64,000 nucleotides of DNA from Leptobrachium leishanense (lineage: Eukaryota > Chordata > Amphibia > Anura > Megophryidae): the NCBI GenBank assembly GCA_009667805.1, contig CM019067.1:241897721-241961720 (forward strand), written 5' to 3'. Under the pieces are notes generated by a model. That model was not told the origin of the DNA and did not search any database. It saw nothing but the letters and a program-made list of their open reading frames with translations. Every line of letters starts with the position of its first letter. Position 1 is the stretch's first letter. A program made the translations under genes and the position numbers. Of the stretch, positions 11,972-24,890 are shown one piece after another.

Positions 11972-12256
11972 ATGTGTTTTTAGAAATGTTTTTAAAAGGC
12001 TCTAAGGGAGATTTAAAAAGCAGCTCATCATGAAAATTCTTCTTCATCTGTTTATTCAGGAATATTTCTACTGTGTTTTCCACCAGTCCATAAAAAAGGC
12101 TACAGCTCTTCTTCAGACTCAAACTGTTTCACAGAGAAAATACACTTGTTTCATGTTTCAATAGAACATCGGTAATGTCAGCACATAAAAACCACATGCA
12201 TTTCACCTTTGAAGTGGAAAGCATTTCTAAATTCTCATATATAAGTTGTCACTTAC

Positions 12257-12378
12257 ATAATTTGCATGCAGCACAGTAAAAAACTCAGGGTTGGTTATAA
12301 ATTTAACAGATGGAGACTGCAGTAATAAGGTGATTTTCTGAGAGTTTATTGGTGTCATGGAACCCTCTCTTCTTTGTT
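12257..12378 (-). CDS. HECW1: HECW1 exon: inter-WW conserved block
   Basis: 122 bp after a poly-pyrimidine ACAG acceptor, ending AATTAT|GTAAGTG. It reads (E)[20 protein letters not shown], then [20 protein letters not shown]. This block separates HECW1 ([13 protein letters not shown] in human) from HECW2 most clearly. Confidence 0.97.
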
Positions 12379-12768
12379 CTGTAAAAAAAAAAAGGCAAAA
12401 GTGTCGAAAGAAAACTGGTACGCGGAAAAATAGAAGGAAAATCAGAGACAAAGTTCACAGCAATATTTAAGTGACAACAAAACGAAAAATAGAAACAAAT
12501 GAAAATAATAAAATCGTAAAACGTGACAAATGTTGCAGAAATTATAGCAAATAAGGCAATAATGAAACTGCAATATTTTGAGGATGCAAGTAGTAAATGC
12601 ACTCAGTTGAATTTGTGTTGTTTTGTCTTTGCCCACTGGCTTCTCTTTGGAAGGCATCGGCAACAATGTTTCCAAACTGCACATTATGTTGTGCTTTGTG
12701 TTGCCTGTAATGCAAACATATGAACTGTAGTTTCAATAATAAACATGACCCAAGCTTTGAGCTGAGTG

Positions 12769-12933
12769 CAGGCCTCAAAATTTCCACTCGCCTGCTCGCA
12801 TTTGGCGAGTGGAAATTACATGAGGGCGAGTGGGAATGCAGAGGCATGGCTGGATAGGGGTTAGGTGGGGCAACTAGTGGCGAGTAACTCTTAAAACCTG
12901 GCTAGTAGCTTGGAACTTGAAATTTTGAGGCCT
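12769..12933. mobile_element. MITE with AGGCCTCAAAATTT ends
   Basis: Inverted ends CAGGCCTCAAAATTTC / GAAATTTTGAGGCCT enclose a second hairpin (TTTCCACTCGCC / GGCGAGTGGAAA). No clear target duplication was found; hAT-like ends. Confidence 0.7.
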
Positions 12934-12954
12934 AGATTATGCCATAGATTATGG

Positions 12955-13185
12955 GGGATATTTAGGTAACACTGGTGTTTGTCGAAGTTTCAGTGTTTCA
13001 GCTCTGAAAAATGCTGTTGCTTCACAAACTTAAATCTGAAAAGCAGCAGGGGAGGCTTCAATGTGAAGCTTCTCCCATTGCTCTTTGGATTTAACTTTCG
13101 CAAATCATCTGCATTTTATAAAGTTGCAACTCTGTAGATTTTTTAATGGTGTATGAAATTTTGACAAACACCTGGCATACCTGAA
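12955..13185. repeat. Old dispersed repeat (CTCTTTGGATTT family)
   Basis: Contains TGGTGTTTG and AGCTTCTCCCATTGCTCTTTG. Related wording recurs at about 33430-33680 and 37380-37470. Degenerate, boundaries approximate, function unknown. Confidence 0.4.
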
Positions 13186-13644
13186 TAAAGCCCTTATTGT
13201 GAGCCACAAGAAATTTCTTCCTATACAAGCTTTAATCTTTCTGATTTTGGGGCAAAATTACATCTTCCTGCCGCCCAGTAGTATCTCATGTCATTCAGAC
13301 GTCATATTGTGAGTGATTGCTCATTTCTCTACATGTGTGGTGTACACTCTTGCCCATTAAAGCTATACTCTGTCCAGGGGTGGAGGAATGGAAGGGGGCT
13401 GCCATTTGGTTTTCAGGGCCTTACACTGTTCCATCATGTTGCCCACATGAGTCTCTGGTAGCATGTATGACTTTAACTCCTCAATAGTAACAGTGCTTAA
13501 TACTGCTTAACAATGAAGGCTAGACTTTCATAGTAAGTGCTGGAAACGTATTTAATAAATATCTTTAAAATGTTTTTGACGCAAGTTCCATAAAGTGCAT
13601 TAAAATATTAAAATAGCCTAGATAGTCCATATAAAGATGCTTGC

Positions 13645-13645
<1 letters not shown>

Positions 13646-13686
<41 letters not shown>
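13646..13686. repeat. (TG)n microsatellite
   Basis: About twenty uninterrupted TG units; expected to be length-polymorphic. Confidence 0.95.
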
Positions 13687-13687
<1 letters not shown>

Positions 13688-13853
13688 AGGGTCTCCTGTC
13701 TTTAATGCATCTGTATCGGAATTCATGAGATCCGGTGTCTTGGTTTACCCGAGGTCCAAGTTTGCTTTCAGCTTACCCCTGGGCAAGTCACAAGCAGTGT
13801 ACCACCATTTCCATCTTGTACATTTACTAGCAACATAGTAGATAAAATCCTAC

Positions 13854-13972
13854 CAGAATTTGGCTGCGAAAGATCTGTCTCAGAGTCACCAACCCCAGGA
13901 ACTCTGTCACCTCGCGCAACAGCATCTTCCTCTGGCCTCTCCGTTGCAATCGTCCTTTGGATATTTTGATAC
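13854..13972 (-). CDS. HECW1: HECW1 exon: coil after WW1
   Basis: 119 bp between TTAAAG and TCTG|GTAGG. It starts YQNIQRTIATERPEED, which is conserved, then becomes a variable hydrophilic stretch (AVARGDRVPGVGDSETDLSQ) that diverges in HECW1 orthologues; human has a glycine-rich run here. Phases match on both sides. Confidence 0.93.
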
Positions 13973-14337
13973 CTTTAATTGAGAAATTCCTCACTGTTAG
14001 TATAAGTACGTAAAATAACATATACAAAAGATATTGGCAAAATAGCTACTGGTCATAGTCCTTCAGTAATAGAATTTGAGATAAGTCGACATGCTAGGTG
14101 TAAAATCGCCTCTTTGCATCAATATTCCCAATGTCGTCACAGAGACAAAGTTGGATTCCTGTAACAATGCCAGAATTTCTAAACATGGGAACATACCAGA
14201 CCTTGAAATTATCATTGTTAGTGAGACTTGAAAGGCTACCTAATCTTGGCCAATATTTCAAGTTGAGTAGTTCAGAATTGACATTTGGTTTTCATGCAAT
14301 GGTTATTGCTTGACATGCTCCGCAGCAAAAATTACTG

Positions 14338-15188
14338 AAGTTCATTCTAGCTGCGATTTGGCGATCCCATTTCGGCGACCGTGCGGTGTATTCAGCAAGC
14401 ACCACAGGGCCGTCGTAGTGCAGGGAAAAGCCGGCGCAAATCCGACGAAAACTCACCGGAAAAACACGGCGAACGCACACCGAAACCCGCAAAAACATCT
14501 GGATTAACCACACCGAACACGCCGGAGAAACCTGAGCAGCCGATGATCACAGCGCAGAGCAGCCGCCAGAAAAACCCGACACCGCAGACGAAAGGAGTGA
14601 AAAAAAGTTTGCATGAATGTTTGAAAAGTGAAACGCTGTTTGCAAAGAAACTACAGAACGAAAATGTCAGCAATTTACATATAAGATCCAATGAATGATA
14701 ATAAAAAGGGCTGTTACAGGAAAAAGAAAAAGCGATTAAAAAAAATAAATGGAAAAATTCTTTTTGCAAAAAAATCCCGAAAAATGCTTGAAAAAGTTCC
14801 TAAAAAAATCTATAAATAAAGAGACTTTTACTGCAGAATATTATAATCAACGGTTTATTAGATATTGGATTAAAACGGGAATATTTTTAACGTTGAAGCC
14901 TATGGGAATCGCCTGAATAAACCTGTCAAATGAAACCACCGAACAGCAGGGCAATTCGCAACTTTTCACTGCTGGGTTGTGTTCTCTGAATAGATGAAGC
15001 ATTGCTTCTCTATGGATATTTCACTGCCCTCGAAAAGGCAATGAACAGGCACCATATGTGCAGGCAATTTGCAAACAATTGGCGAACTGCCTGCTCTCTG
15101 GATAGCCGGATGGCCAGGAAAGGTAACCGTACGCTGAATTTCTCTGGTTACCTTTCGGCCACAATTCGGATCTCTTTGAATAACCCCG
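14338..15188. mobile_element. GAATAACCC-family element (left end eroded)
   Basis: Right end TCTCTTTGAATAACCCC. Inside it shares GCGATCCCATTTCGGCGACC-type wording and AGTGCAGGGAAAAGCC with the element at 44681-45556, in reverse orientation. The open frame at 14381-14698 and its mirror follow from this base composition and are not judged coding. Confidence 0.65.
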
Positions 15189-15298
15189 ATAGACTTGAAT
15201 AAAGAGCGCAGGGTATGTTGACCACAAGGCAATTGTAGACACTTTTTGAACGTCCATTATATCTTGGAGGGTGAAGTATAACCTAACTGAGTCGCCAC

Positions 15299-15697
15299 TT
15301 TATTTATTTATTTATAAAGGATTTTACCAGGAAGGATACATTGAGATTTCTCTTGTTTTCAAGTATGTCCTGGGTTCGAGAACATTGAGTGGTTACAGAA
15401 ATACAAAATAGTAAAATGCAAGATATTAACACAAAAACAAATATATAGATTAACAGAAAAATAAATATGTAGGAAATATAGTCACTATGTTACATGTTTA
15501 CAGGTGCATTTGTGTATTGAAGTATGTTAATAGGGAAGTCTTAAGGGACTTTAGACTGGGGGAAGATTTGACGGCGTCTGGGAGGTTATTCCATATTTGT
15601 GGTGCTCTGTAGGAAAATGAGGATCGAGCAACTTTCTTTTTGTATTGCGGTATTGCAAGTAAGGTGCAGGTCCTGGATCTGAGGTTATACACTTAAG
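15299..15697 (-). pseudogene. Non-LTR retrotransposon 3' fragment
   Basis: Minus-strand translation of 15498-15692 gives SSFSYRAPQIWNNLPDAVKS and LKSLKTSLLTYF, the typical C-terminal tail after reverse transcriptase in LINE ORF2 proteins (W-N-x-LP ... FK motif). The 3' end is at the left (TTTATTTATTTATAAAGG on the plus strand). 5'-truncated; clade (L2/CR1/Rex-like) uncertain. Confidence 0.7.
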
Positions 15698-15864
15698 GAG
15701 TGTTGACTATTAGCATATCCACATAGAGGGTTCACATATACATACGTTAATGGGCCATGCTCAATGCTGAATATTCCTTGACCATGAGTATAAATTGGTA
15801 ATGACGAATATATAACATGCAGAGTATGATAGCTCACAAAGCTCACAGACAATTCCAGCAAGTC

Positions 15865-16140
15865 CTAACTGTCCTCATTTAGTAAGGGCAAAACACATCT
15901 AGGGGTATAACCAAAGAAAATTGAACCATAGCACAACAGTTTAAAACCTCGCATCTTGACGCATTTCGACGTGGCTTTGTCAAGAGATAGTTGCAGTATT
16001 GCTGTTGCTTGAGTAGATTTGCATAATTCAAACAATGGTATTTCTGTTGTTTGCCGCAACAATCACCGATGTCTATTGAAATTGCCGTGGTTTGAAGTGA
16101 AGTTCTCGCTTCAAACATTAATAGCAGCGATAGCGATGTT
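15865..16140. repeat. Inverted-repeat relic with GACGCATTTCGAC motif
   Basis: Contains TTGACGCATTTCGACG and TTTGTCAAGAG at 15957-15987. Read on the minus strand this is a hairpin flanked by CTTGACAAAG and CGAAATGCGTC, like the motif in the foldback at 18390. AACATTAATAGCAGCG follows. Low-confidence relic. Confidence 0.4.
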
Positions 16141-16180
16141 TGAATAAACTTAATTGATTTTCACTGACCCTATTACTCTG

Positions 16181-16228
16181 GTTCTAAACCCTAATTCTAG
16201 CCCCAACCCTAATCCCAACCCAATAACA
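16181..16228. repeat. Telomere-like CCCTAA degenerate repeat
   Basis: Three or four imperfect AACCCTAA-type units (AAACCCTAATTC, CAACCCTAATCCC). Too short and degenerate to be a real interstitial telomere. Confidence 0.4.
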
Positions 16229-16646
16229 ATTTTTTTTAAATAAATAATTCCGGTACAATTGTTCACTGTAGTTTCAATATACTGAAACTATGCAGAACTT
16301 CTATCCAAATAACTGTATTCTGGTTGAGCCCTTCTGTCAAAAGGTGGCAATACCTGAGAGCTTGTCTACAAGATTTCATGGCATGTCTATGCATTTCAGA
16401 ATGAATACCACCAGCACTTATATTCTCCCCTGGTGGTCTTATTGCTATATAGAAAATGCCTCCCAGTGGTAGAGCGTTACCAGAAGCAGTAATTCCGGGA
16501 GATAAAATTTTCATATTGCTGTTCCACTTGGATTAGGCCCCGTGTGTTTTCCTCTGTGAGGGCTAGCTGGAAGTACACCGTCGTAAACCTCAGACTTTTA
16601 GAGACTACAATGAAGGTCTAGATACATATTTAATGAATAATCCTAC

Positions 16647-16797
16647 CTGCGATTTAGTTGTTCCATCTGCTGGATAGACCCAGACCTGCTTATGCCATCT
16701 GGGGTTGCTGCTGCAGTAGGTCGCTGCCATGTTGTTGTTCGGTTCACATGGTCCACGTAGAATACTCTCCCGTGACTATCGATACGAGCTTCCCAGT
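16647..16797 (-). CDS. HECW1: HECW1 exon: WW domain 1
   Basis: 151 bp between AATCTAG and CGCAG|GTAGG. It encodes [20 protein letters not shown], then TTWQRP, a complete WW core with both signature Trp residues and the Tyr-Val-Asp-His binding strand. It continues into a conserved [11 protein letters not shown] helix. It is expected to bind PPxY-type substrate motifs. Confidence 0.97.
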
Positions 16798-17189
16798 CTA
16801 GATTTAAATTAGAGGTATTGATATCATACTTTTTTTCTGGTTTTCTCAGAATTGAAGGACTAATGAATGATTACTGTGAAAAATATAAATCCACATGCAA
16901 AGCAGTCTCGAATTCTACAAACTAATTAAAAAAAAAAGAAAGTTAATGTATGTATTACTGTATGTATTCATGATCATCTAAAAACATCTGCCCTTTCTAC
17001 TGAATTTGTTTATGGGGAAAATTTATGAATTCTATAAAATTTACATTGAATTAGATTAAAAACTTGATTGACAAATATTCAAGTATTTTGCAGGAAGGAG
17101 ATATATATATATAAAATTCCAAGCAACCCCGCACTCTGTTTTCCAAAAAATATATAAAGCATTACCTGCTACGGTGCAAACCTTGCTGC

Positions 17190-17421
17190 ATAGTATATAC
17201 AAATGGTTTTGTCCAGGTGCGCACGAAGACTGAATTAAATTCTTTTTAAACTTTTTTTAGAAAGTTTATTGCATGGGTCGACGTTTTAGTCCCAGCAGCT
17301 CTTGAGAATAGTCCCTGCTGGGACTGAAACATCGACCCATGCAATAAACTTTCTAAAAAAGTTTAAAAAGAATTGAATTCAGTCTTCGTGTGCACCTGGA
17401 CAAAACCATTTGTGTATATAC
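17190..17421. mobile_element. Foldback element, ~95-bp arms
   Basis: Arm 17190-17300 (AAATGGTTTTGTCCAGGTGC ... CATGGGTCGACG) is the near-perfect reverse complement of 17319-17421. The loop carries CAGCAGCTCTTGAGAATAGT. (TA)n tracts lie at 17101-17113 and 17423-17443. Confidence 0.8.
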
Positions 17422-17624
17422 AGATATATATATATATATATATCATATTAATTTGTGAATGAACATGTTATAAAATTGAATAGAAATATATGGTCTATAC
17501 TACGGCAGGTAAGCAAGTGGAAGCACGAAAGAAAACCCCTGCAGGAATAGTGACAATAGTCAATAGTGACAGTGAATAGTGACAATATCCAGCAGCAGAG
17601 ATGGGGGTAACCCTGGAACATGGA

Positions 17625-18637
17625 TAGAACAAAGGATATTGATTGACTCAGATAGTAAATAAAATTTAACTTTTATTGGAAACTAAAAAACAGAACAACA
17701 TAATGACAAACCAAGGAAAGTGTAAAAAGTCTCTGTGGCTCCAAACAGCGTAATAATTGCCACAAAGGGTACTAGGTGCACCTAGATAAGTCTCTCACAT
17801 GGGATACAAACAAACAACCTAAATTCGGTCAACTCCTATCAAAGTAAAGAAACGGGCCTTCGTGGGTCCGCGCAATAGGACAGAGAGAAGCCTGCTATAG
17901 AGAGAGTTCAACACAGGATGAGTGGCAAATTAAATTGCATTAGGTAGAGGAAAGGTTGAGGACCAAAATCAATGCTGGGAGCACTACCGCCAGACTTTCC
18001 TCTAACTTCTCTTCCTTCAAACGCTCCCTGAAAACATTCCTATTTAGGGAAGCCTACCACCCAACTCACTGACGCAACCATCAATCACTCTCACCTTACA
18101 GTTCTCTCCTCCTGTTTCCAACCCCAACCCTCCTAGATTGTGAGTTCCTACGGGAATAGGGCCTCATCTCCTCCTGTACTGTTTGTCAAATGTTGTTCAA
18201 TGTATTGTAACCCTGTCTATATTGTGCTTATTGTACAGCGCTGCGGAATATGCTGGCGCTTTATAAATAAAGAATAACAATAATAATACCAGATTAGAGC
18301 CAACCGACCCCACCCCAAAACACCCAGCCACAGAGACTAAAAATATTTTAAAATCAAAAACACAATCTGCATGGGAGTAAGCACTCCATCACGCGACGCG
18401 TTTCGCCATAAACACTGGCGTCCTCAGGAGCATGCAGATAGTAATGCTCAGTCTGGCAGCATAACAAGAAATAAGCAGAACCTAGTACACTATGTGGCAT
18501 TTATTACGCTGTTTGGAGCCACAGAGACTTTTTATACTTTCCTTGGTTTGTCATTATGTTGTTCTGTTTTTTAGTTTCCAATAAAAGTAAAATTTTATTT
18601 ACTACCTCAGTCAATCAATATCCTTTGTTCTATAAAA
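17625..18637. mobile_element. 1-kb element with ~150-bp terminal inverted repeats
   Basis: GAACAAAGGATATTGATTGA at the left is mirrored by TCAATCAATATCCTTTGTTC at the right. The arms extend through AACATAATGACAAACCAAGG to GCGTAATAA. A LINE 3' end is nested (see 17982). 18390-18432 holds CGACGCGTTTCGCC ... GTCCTCAGGAG. Confidence 0.8.
17982..18290 (+). pseudogene. LINE 3' end with (AAT) tail
   Basis: Ends TACAGCGCTGCGGAATATGC, TGGCGCTTTATAAATAAAG and then AATAATAATA, the familiar 3' terminus of an abundant amphibian non-LTR element (L2/CR1-like). The start, TTTCCTCTAACTTCTC..TTCAAACGCTCC, would encode the end of ORF2. 5'-truncated and nested in the foldback element. Confidence 0.7.
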
Positions 18638-19644
18638 TTGTATACAACAAAAATAAAAGTTGTTTTCATATATCAGAATTTTATAACATTTATTCACACA
18701 CACACTCACAAACACTCACACACATACTTTTATTAGTTTCTGATAGCACACAAATAGAGAGACAGAAACCTGATGTTGTGGGAGTAGTTTACCATCCTTA
18801 TTGCTGGTTTTCGCTCCCATTACCTTCACAACATCTGCTTCTCAGTGCTCATCCCACCTCTCCCTTCTCTTACTTGATTTTCTTACAATTGTCCAGAACA
18901 CTGGTAGGCCCTTTTTTTTTATTATTACAAGCCTAGCCTGACTGTGGGTTCCAACACATGACAGTGACTTGTTCTTCTCAAACCGTTTCTACATATTAGT
19001 AACGGCTGTGTTTGATGTATACAGACCTCTCCCAAAAATTTCGAAATGAAAACAAAATAAGTGAATTACATCTCTATATCCCAAGACCACCCTCCCTTTC
19101 TGCCGGGCACCTGGCCCTGGTTGGATCAGAACCACCATCTTCTTTTTTTTAAAATAAAGTTTTATTGGAGGCAACAGGGTAGGTACAGATCAGAGGTCAG
19201 ACAAACTGCGTTGCAGCGCCGTATAGACGCTAAACACTGCATGTAATACCCAAAGTTGCAACCATTTTATAAGAAACCAAGGACAGAAGAAGAGAGATAG
19301 TAGGAAGGGGTAGAGGTGGAGAAAAAGGGGAAAGAAGGAGAAAGAGACAGAGGTAGGCCTGGCCCAGGTCAAAAAGGTACAGCAAGTAGAAGACCAGCAC
19401 AGAGAGAGGGCATACTAAGGAGGGATAATACAGACCCCACCGCACCCCCGGGCAGAGATAAGTCAATGATTACAGTCAGAACAGAGCAACCATTTTCTAC
19501 ATAAAAAAGCTACCATTATGTACGTACGTAGAAGAAAAAAAAAAAAGGAATCAGATCTCTATTGTACATTTGCCGTTGGAGACAAAGATATGTTTTCATG
19601 CTCATTTTGAGTTCGTGAGCCACTATTGAATAAACCTGAAGTAG

Positions 19645-20370
19645 AAACAAAGAAAACATAGAAACATAGAATATGTCGGCAGATAAGAACCTTTTGGCCC
19701 ATCTAGTCTGCCCAATTACATGGATACTTTACCTGGATTTATCTTTTGTTTAGGATAGCCTTATGCCTATCCCATGCCTGCTTAAATTCAATCACTGTTT
19801 TATTCTCTACCACTTCTACTGGAAGGCTGTTCCATGTATTCACCACCCTCGCAGTAAAATAATACTTCCTGATGCTATTTTTAATCCTTTGCCCCTCTAA
19901 TCTAAGACTATGTCCTCTTATTTTGCTACTTTGTTTCCTTTTAAATATACTCCCTTCCTCTACCTTGTGGATTCCTTTTATGTTTTTAAATGTTTCGATC
20001 ATATCTCCTCTGTCTCCTCTTTCTTCCAAGCTGTACATGTTAAGATCATTAAGCCTTTCCTGGTAACTTTTCTCCTTCAAGCCGTACAACATTTTAGTAG
20101 CCCCTCTCTGAACGCTCTCTAAGGTATCAATATTCTTCTGGAGAGTGGAGATACAGTCTCCAGTACACACAAAATACTCCAAGTGAGGTCTCACCAGTGC
20201 TTTGTACAACGGCATGAGTACCTCTTTCTACTGCTAATACCTCTATCTACACAACCAAGCATTCTGCTAGCATTTCCTCCTGCTCTGCTTCATTGTCTAC
20301 TTACCCTTAGATCCTCTGCAATAATAACCCTTAAATCCCTTTCCTCAGAAATTTACATTTGTAATGGATA
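19645..20370 (-). pseudogene. CR1 LINE ORF2 C-terminal fragment
   Basis: Minus-strand frame 20215-19739 reads PLYKALVRPHLEY, ATKMLYGLKEKSYQERLNDL, then VVNTWNSLPVEVVENKTVIE, the conserved tail of CR1 reverse-transcriptase proteins. Its 3' end carries the AAACATAGAAACATAGAA microsatellite-like tail and GGCCCATCTAGTCTGCCC, abundant in frogs. 5'-truncated; a few bases are lost in the HLEYCVQ region. Related copy at 45785. Confidence 0.85.
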
Positions 20371-20380
20371 AATACATTTA

Positions 20381-22005
<1,625 letters not shown>

Positions 22006-22074
22006 TATATTATAGCGATGAAATAGGTACGATATACTACTGTATCACTTCACAGAAGAGAAACTGGATCTTAC

Positions 22075-22185
22075 TTGGTGGAAGAGGCTCATCTATAGTT
22101 GGGTAGTGATGGTGATCTGACCTCAAGGAAGGAAGTTGGCTTACAGGTGGAGTTGCCGGAGAATTTAGTGGTAAAGAACAGTCAC
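22075..22185 (-). CDS. HECW1: HECW1 exon: segment before WW1
   Basis: 111 bp between TTTCTAG and CCA-A|GTAAG. It reads DCSLPLNSPATPPVSQLPSL, then RSDHHHYPTIDEPLPP, with the Asn codon split into the next exon (PP-N-WEARIDS). The HHHYPTIDEPLPP block is nearly invariant in HECW1. The proline-rich end leads directly into WW1. Confidence 0.96.
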
Positions 22186-22943
22186 CTAGAAACAGAAATG
22201 TGTTAGTGTATATAAAGATTGGTGTTTTCAATTGACCTGTAAAAGGTCAAATCAATTCCAAGAGAATATATGCTTAAGTATACATTGTTGACATTGACAA
22301 ATTATTTAGTGGAAGTTGCTGCACCTACTGTATGTGTTAAGAGATTCCTGTGCTAGTGGAGTGATAACATGGGGTACTTTCATGGCTGGGCAGGGGGATT
22401 TAATATATTGACAAGCTGACATTGTTGCAAATTAGTAAAAGAGTGTGCAAAATAAGTTGTAAAAGGGTAAATTATATGCAAACCCCATGTATTTTTAGAG
22501 TCCAACGGTTCACACATTCCTCTGAACCAGAGGTGAGTTTAGGATTTTTGGGCACATTTTTTTAACGTAATAAAAGGATTTGACAACAGTTATTCTTTGC
22601 AGAAAACATTACATTGGAATAGCTCGTCTTTTCCAGCTAGCCGCAAATTAATGGCTCCTATAGGAATGAAGAGGTAAGTAGCCGTAAAATCTGAGTTGCG
22701 AGCAAAGCTTGCATCTCGGTTGGAATAAGGCTCTAGCCCTTTGTTTAATGACTGGGCTTAAATAGAACTTTTAATTGCTGAGATGTATTGTGAATATACA
22801 TACAATTATGCCAGATCTGATGTGCTTTGGCAGGCCAGATAGGTTCTGTAATTAATTAGCAACAGAACTAAAGGAAATAATCATCCCTGCAATATTTACA
22901 CAGATTGTGTGCCATTTTATGCAATGCACATATACATTTCAAC

Positions 22944-23174
22944 TATGGATGCACCGAAATTTCAGCCACCGAAATTATCGTCTGAAAACGGTGCTTTCGG
23001 CTTTCAGGAAAAAATGACCAAAACAAAATCATCCAAAAACCAGTCATCCGAATCTGGGTCTGGGGGCCCGGTGGGGCCTCCAGGCCTAGGTTCGGATGAC
23101 AGATTTTCAGTTCAGTTCAGGGTGCAGTTTCAGTTTCAGTATCGGTACAAAATTTTCATTTCGATGCATCACTA
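22944..23174. mobile_element. hAT-type MITE (231 bp)
   Basis: Perfect 8-bp duplication ATTTCAAC (22936-22943 and 23175-23182). Ends TATGGATGCACCGAAA / TTTCGATGCATCACTA. No coding capacity. Confidence 0.88.
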
Positions 23175-23226
23175 ATTTCAACACAATGGAGGAGGATGGC
23201 TGTGTAAAAAGTATACGGATGCTATA

Positions 23227-23803
23227 TGTGACAGACTCAGCTGTCACTAGGGCAGTTGGAGGAGCCTGGGGGCTAGCCTCCTGCCTACGGACTATGGACC
23301 AAGGTGCTACCTGGGGTTTGCCAACTGGATTGCCCGGGAATTCAGTATTTATGTTGACTGTGTTTCTGTATGGTGTACATCTCGATATTAGCTGTCCTCT
23401 GTCTGTATAGTGTACACTGTCACTTGTTGTAAGAAGATTCCTTTGTTTTCCCTGCTTCCCCCTCCCCCTTCTCCTGCTAGGACCTAGCGGACTGTTTAAG
23501 AGAAGTTTGCATGTGTTGAATGTCTATTCCATTATTCTGTACTAAAGTTATCTCATCTAATCTATAATGTATTCTGGAAGGGGGAGGGTTGTCTGCTGGG
23601 GGTTGTCCGAACTGTGTTTTAGCTGTGCATGTTTCAAATAAACAGTCAGTCTTTGTTTTTGCTGCTCTACAACACTGGTCGTGCCTGGTGCTTTGTAGAG
23701 AGAAGGTTTGGGGGGCTGCTAAAGCTGGATTTAGGGATCCAGTTTGGAGAAAGCTAGAGGTTTGACAGAGGCACAAGGTCGGTGTGCCAGGCAGTCTGTC
23801 ACA
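23227..23803 (+). mobile_element. Solo LTR (577 bp)
   Basis: Starts TGTGACAGACT, ends AGTCTGTCACA, flanked by the 5-bp duplication CTATA (23222-23226, 23804-23808). AATAAA at 23637-23642 followed by a CTGCTCTAC..TGGTCGTG stretch fits an R/U5 polyadenylation region on the plus strand. No internal region remains, so it arose by LTR-LTR recombination. Gypsy or ERV class not resolved. Confidence 0.85.
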
Positions 23804-24708
23804 CTATAATTTCTGAACACAGAATGGACAATGGAACATTCAATTACTCCATTACTAATTGACCCTTCCTCTTTGTTGTGGTGTCCAAGAGTTAATCAGA
23901 AACATCCCCGACCAGAGAGCGGTACTCAAGGGCCGAGACATGTTCATGGCTGCCCTGGACGACTGGGCATTTAAACCAGGCTCCATGCATCCAAGTGAAG
24001 TGTTAAATCCACACTAATAGTTATATTAAGTGTTAAAACTTGCTGGTCTCTCAGATTTCCGAGGAAAACGTAGTTCTTGATTACCGCTGATTACCGTCCT
24101 GATTTTTTTCATACATCAGTTGGTAACTTGAAAAAATATTGCTTAAAACTAGCAGATACGTTTTTGAAATACCTGCCAATCTTTTTAAATTGAGGCCCAT
24201 GTCACTAAATGTAGGTTTTACCAGGATTTTGCTTGGGTAGGGATCAGGGTATCTGTGTGCTTTGTGGAGGGACAATAGCACTTCTGTGGAAGCATGGATA
24301 GTTGTCTGAGCTTTCTAATAACTATTATGATTGTTTCACTGGCCAGAATGAGTTCCCTCATATAATAATGCCTGAACCCGTAGAGAAAACATCACCACTT
24401 TCATCTCTAACCTACTCTAACTGTGGAGACGCCAAGCAATGGTTACTTTATAACCTTAATACTCTTTGATGATCTCTAGCATCCTCTAGTGGATATTGTG
24501 ATAAATACATTTTATAATGTCCTTTTTTCGGTTATCGATATATATATAATATAAATGTTTGAAAAGCAAAGCCGATTTGTACAAAATAAAGAAATTATTT
24601 AAAACATAGACTTACTCCAATGGAAAACCATTAGGCTCATCCACCCACTGTGATACCACTCAGCATTCTGGAGGCCTGCGATTGTTGTCAAATCAAATGT
24701 TTCTCATA

Positions 24709-24890
24709 CAGGGTTAGTCAGAGAAAAGTGAAACTCTGGAGAAGTTTTGGAGAAGTGAAAATTCTAGGTCAAAATAGCCAAACCAGAAAAATTCTCCCAT
24801 TTATCTCACTTTCCAAATCGGCTATTTTGACCTAGAATATTCACTTCTCCAAAAGTTCTCCAGAGTTTCACCTTTCTCTGAATAACCCTG
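24709..24890. mobile_element. CAGGG-TTATTCA palindromic MITE
   Basis: 182 bp; ends CAGGGTTAGTCAGAGAAA / TTTCTCTGAATAACCCTG, with AGGTCAAAATAGCCAAACCA in the arm. Flanking trinucleotides ATA/GTA. 23810-24708 shows no recognised feature. Confidence 0.85.

Noticed and set aside
14381..14769. Opposing ORFs of 105 and 125 codons
   Set aside because: Same composition-driven frames appear in the related element at 44681; no conserved domain and both strands open together.
16181..16228. Interstitial telomere repeat
   Set aside because: Only three or four imperfect CCCTAA units in unremarkable intron; more likely chance.
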